Origin: Phytophthora colocasiae
Lineage: Eukaryota; Oomycota; Peronosporomycetes; Peronosporales; Peronosporaceae
DNA length: 64,000 nucleotides
Reading direction: 5' to 3'
Assembly (NCBI GenBank): GCA_018806915.1
Contig: JAGKQI010000086.1
Coordinates: forward strand, 248,001-312,000
Positions 62,411-64,000 of the stretch are shown piece after piece. A program made the translations under genes and the position numbers. The notes below the pieces were generated by a model, which worked only from the letters and a program-made list of their open reading frames with translations, was not told where the DNA came from and did not search any database. The first letter of the stretch is position 1; each line of letters opens with the position of its first letter.

Positions 62411-64000
62411 GACCCTGACGAACTGACTCACCTGAAACTGGTGTCCAAGATCCCAGAGAAACTGATGAAGCCTCCCGAAGTGATGTCTTCTGAAGTTCCG
62501 GACGATGTTCACCAGACCTCTGGTGAACACGATTGTACACCGGAGATCGATGACCCAGGGCCAGAGTCTGCGCCCCTGCCTCATGCTGCCAAGGTGCTTG
62601 TTGCCATCACTCATGCACGCAATCAGGAAGAAGTAAACCTACCAGACGATGTAGAAGCTCGTGAACCCATGGGCCCATTGGAGTTTCAGGAAGAACGCTG
62701 GCGGCGGATCAAAGTTCACCAGACTCAAGATGTTCATCTGGCAGAACTCATCAAGTTCCTTAAGGGTGATGTGGGAGATCTACCACGACCCCGAGTGAGG
62801 AAGCTGGCCAGGATTGCCGATGATTTCATCTTAGATTCCAGAGACGTTTTATACCGCCTCAGCCGTGCTACCAGGGAACGTCCAAGAGACATGGTTGATG
62901 AACTCAGACTTGTGGTCCCTAGAGACTTGCATGCTGATATCCTGCACTATGCTCATGGGGATTACCAGGGCGCTCACCAGGGAATCAAACGTACGTTTGA
63001 GAAGCTAAGCTCCGAGTTCTACTGGATTGGTATGTATGCTGATGTAGAAAGGTTCGTCAAGGAGTGTATGGACTGTGCAAGCGGCAAGGGGCGTCCCCCG
63101 AATCCTGGACCGTCGCCCGGCAACATCGAGCCCAGTCGACCTTTTGAAGTGGTGTCCATGGATTTCGTGACGCACATGCCAAAGTCCGCCAGAGGCAACA
63201 CGTTCCTGTTGTTGTTTCAAGACATGTTCTCAGGATATGTGATGTGCAAGCCTATGAGTATTACTACGGCTCAAGATGTCGCTGAGGCCTACGAGGAACG
63301 TGTCTTCCGGAACTTCGGAGCTAGTTCCCTGATACGCCATGATCAAGACCCTCGGTTCATGAGTGAAGTGTTCAGGTGTTTCCGGGATCTCCTGGGAAGC
63401 AGACAACGAGCGACTCTGGCGTACCGTCCCCAGGCGAACGGCCAACAAGAACGGTCTGTTCAGACGGTCGTGCGTGCCATCAAGGCCTACATCGCCGAAG
63501 CTGATCAGAGTGACTGGGACGACCACGCCGAACGACTGATGTACGCATTGAACACTTCCTTTGATGCGACCCGTCTGGAAACACCATTTTTTCTGGTGCA
63601 CGGATGGGATGCTCATGGGACTGTGTCCGCGATGCTTGGTCCAAAGCCTTCTGGTGTACAAGAGCGCACTGCTTATGAGTGGCGTCGGAAGATGCAACGA
63701 GGTTACAGCTACGCTCAAGCCTGTGCTGAAGAACTTCAGAAGAAGGCCAAGCGGGAGCGTTCTGAAGAACAGACCCGAAAGTGGAAGGAGTTGTCGGAAC
63801 GTCTGAAGTCCGGATTTGCCGTCGGTGATGCCGTGTGGCTATACATCCCCAAGGTACAAACGGGGTTGAGTCGGAAACTCGCACACATGTGGCATGGTCC
63901 TTTCCGGATTGAAGAGATGTTGGATGATTTTCGTGTGAAACTGAAGGTCGAGGACACCGGGTATCGGGTGAACCCTTGGGTTCATATAAGTCGCCTGAAG
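62411..64000 (+). pseudogene. Element D integrase, open to the window edge
   Basis: Same frame as RT beyond the TAA, with no further stop to base 64000. The acidic linker is followed by the H-H-C-C zinc region (HYAHGDYQGAHQGIKRTF, ECMDCASGKGRP). The catalytic Asp, Asp and Glu are in VVSMDFVTHMPKS, IRHDQDPRFMSE and RPQANGQQERS. Then come FFLVHGWDAHGTVSAML and KLAHMWHGPFRIEEML. The chromodomain-like tail and 3' LTR are outside the window. Only the upstream stop spoils it. Confidence 0.85.

Larger units (their letters stand above)
31997..64000 (+). mobile_element. Element D: outermost Ty3/Gypsy LTR retrotransposon, dual RNase H, partial
   Basis: This is the substrate element for the whole window. 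Its 5' LTR (31997 to 33509) is cut on the left by element A, and its integrase runs past base 64000, so neither outer end is visible. The order is LTR, primer-binding site, N-terminal coiled-coil ORF, gag, protease, RT, RNase H, second RNase H, integrase. It is clearly the same family as element B: the proteins align throughout and the LTRs share long blocks. Element E interrupts it from 34653 to 55313. It carries several stops and frameshifts, an internal inversion and a small foreign insertion, so it is probably dead. Confidence 0.88.

Overview
The window holds no recognisable host gene. It is a stack of nested transposable elements, and almost every base can be assigned to one of seven. The element types point to a filamentous oomycete, most likely Phytophthora or a relative: very large Ty3/Gypsy elements, some with a second archaeal-type RNase H, plus hAT and piggyBac-like DNA transposons. 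With no host gene as a marker, the organism call is an inference. I saw no tRNA or rRNA gene and no CRISPR array.

Nesting, outermost first. Element D (Gypsy, + strand, dual RNase H) is the substrate. It starts left of the window, its 5' LTR resumes at 31997-33509, and its integrase runs off the right edge. Element A (Gypsy chromovirus-like, - strand, 1-31996) sits inside the 5' LTR of D. Element B (Gypsy, - strand, same family as D, 5977-29996, 1.66-kb LTRs) sits inside the protease-RT linker of A. Element C (Gypsy chromovirus-like, - strand, 14681-22198) sits inside the RT gene of B. On the right, element E (Gypsy, + strand, dual RNase H, GATC-rich, 34653-55313) sits inside the N-terminal ORF of D. 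Element G (piggyBac-like, 35998-38119) interrupts the leader ORF of E, and element F (hAT, 50142-54587) interrupts the 3' LTR of E. Target-site duplications support each fully visible insertion: C 5 bp tagcg, B 4 bp taca, E 4 bp ccgc, F 8 bp gggttagg, G TTAA.

Gene layout. Each Gypsy element has LTR, primer-binding site, gag with zinc knuckles, protease, RT, RNase H, integrase and a chromodomain-like tail. D and B carry an extra long coiled-coil ORF before gag. D, B and E have a second RNase H between the Ty3-type RNase H and the integrase. A, B and E each have an ORF set on the strand opposite pol, starting beside the 3' LTR and converging on the end of pol. The gag-pol junctions carry convincing -1 frameshift signals: GGGAAAC plus a covarying hairpin in C and A, and GTTAAAC plus a strong hairpin in E, with the heptamer kept in D and B.

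Condition. C (one gag frameshift), the pol ORF of E and the hAT element look nearly intact. A, B and D carry stops, frameshifts, deletions and, in D, an internal inversion. The paired LTRs of B, C and E are very similar, so these insertions are probably recent relative to D.
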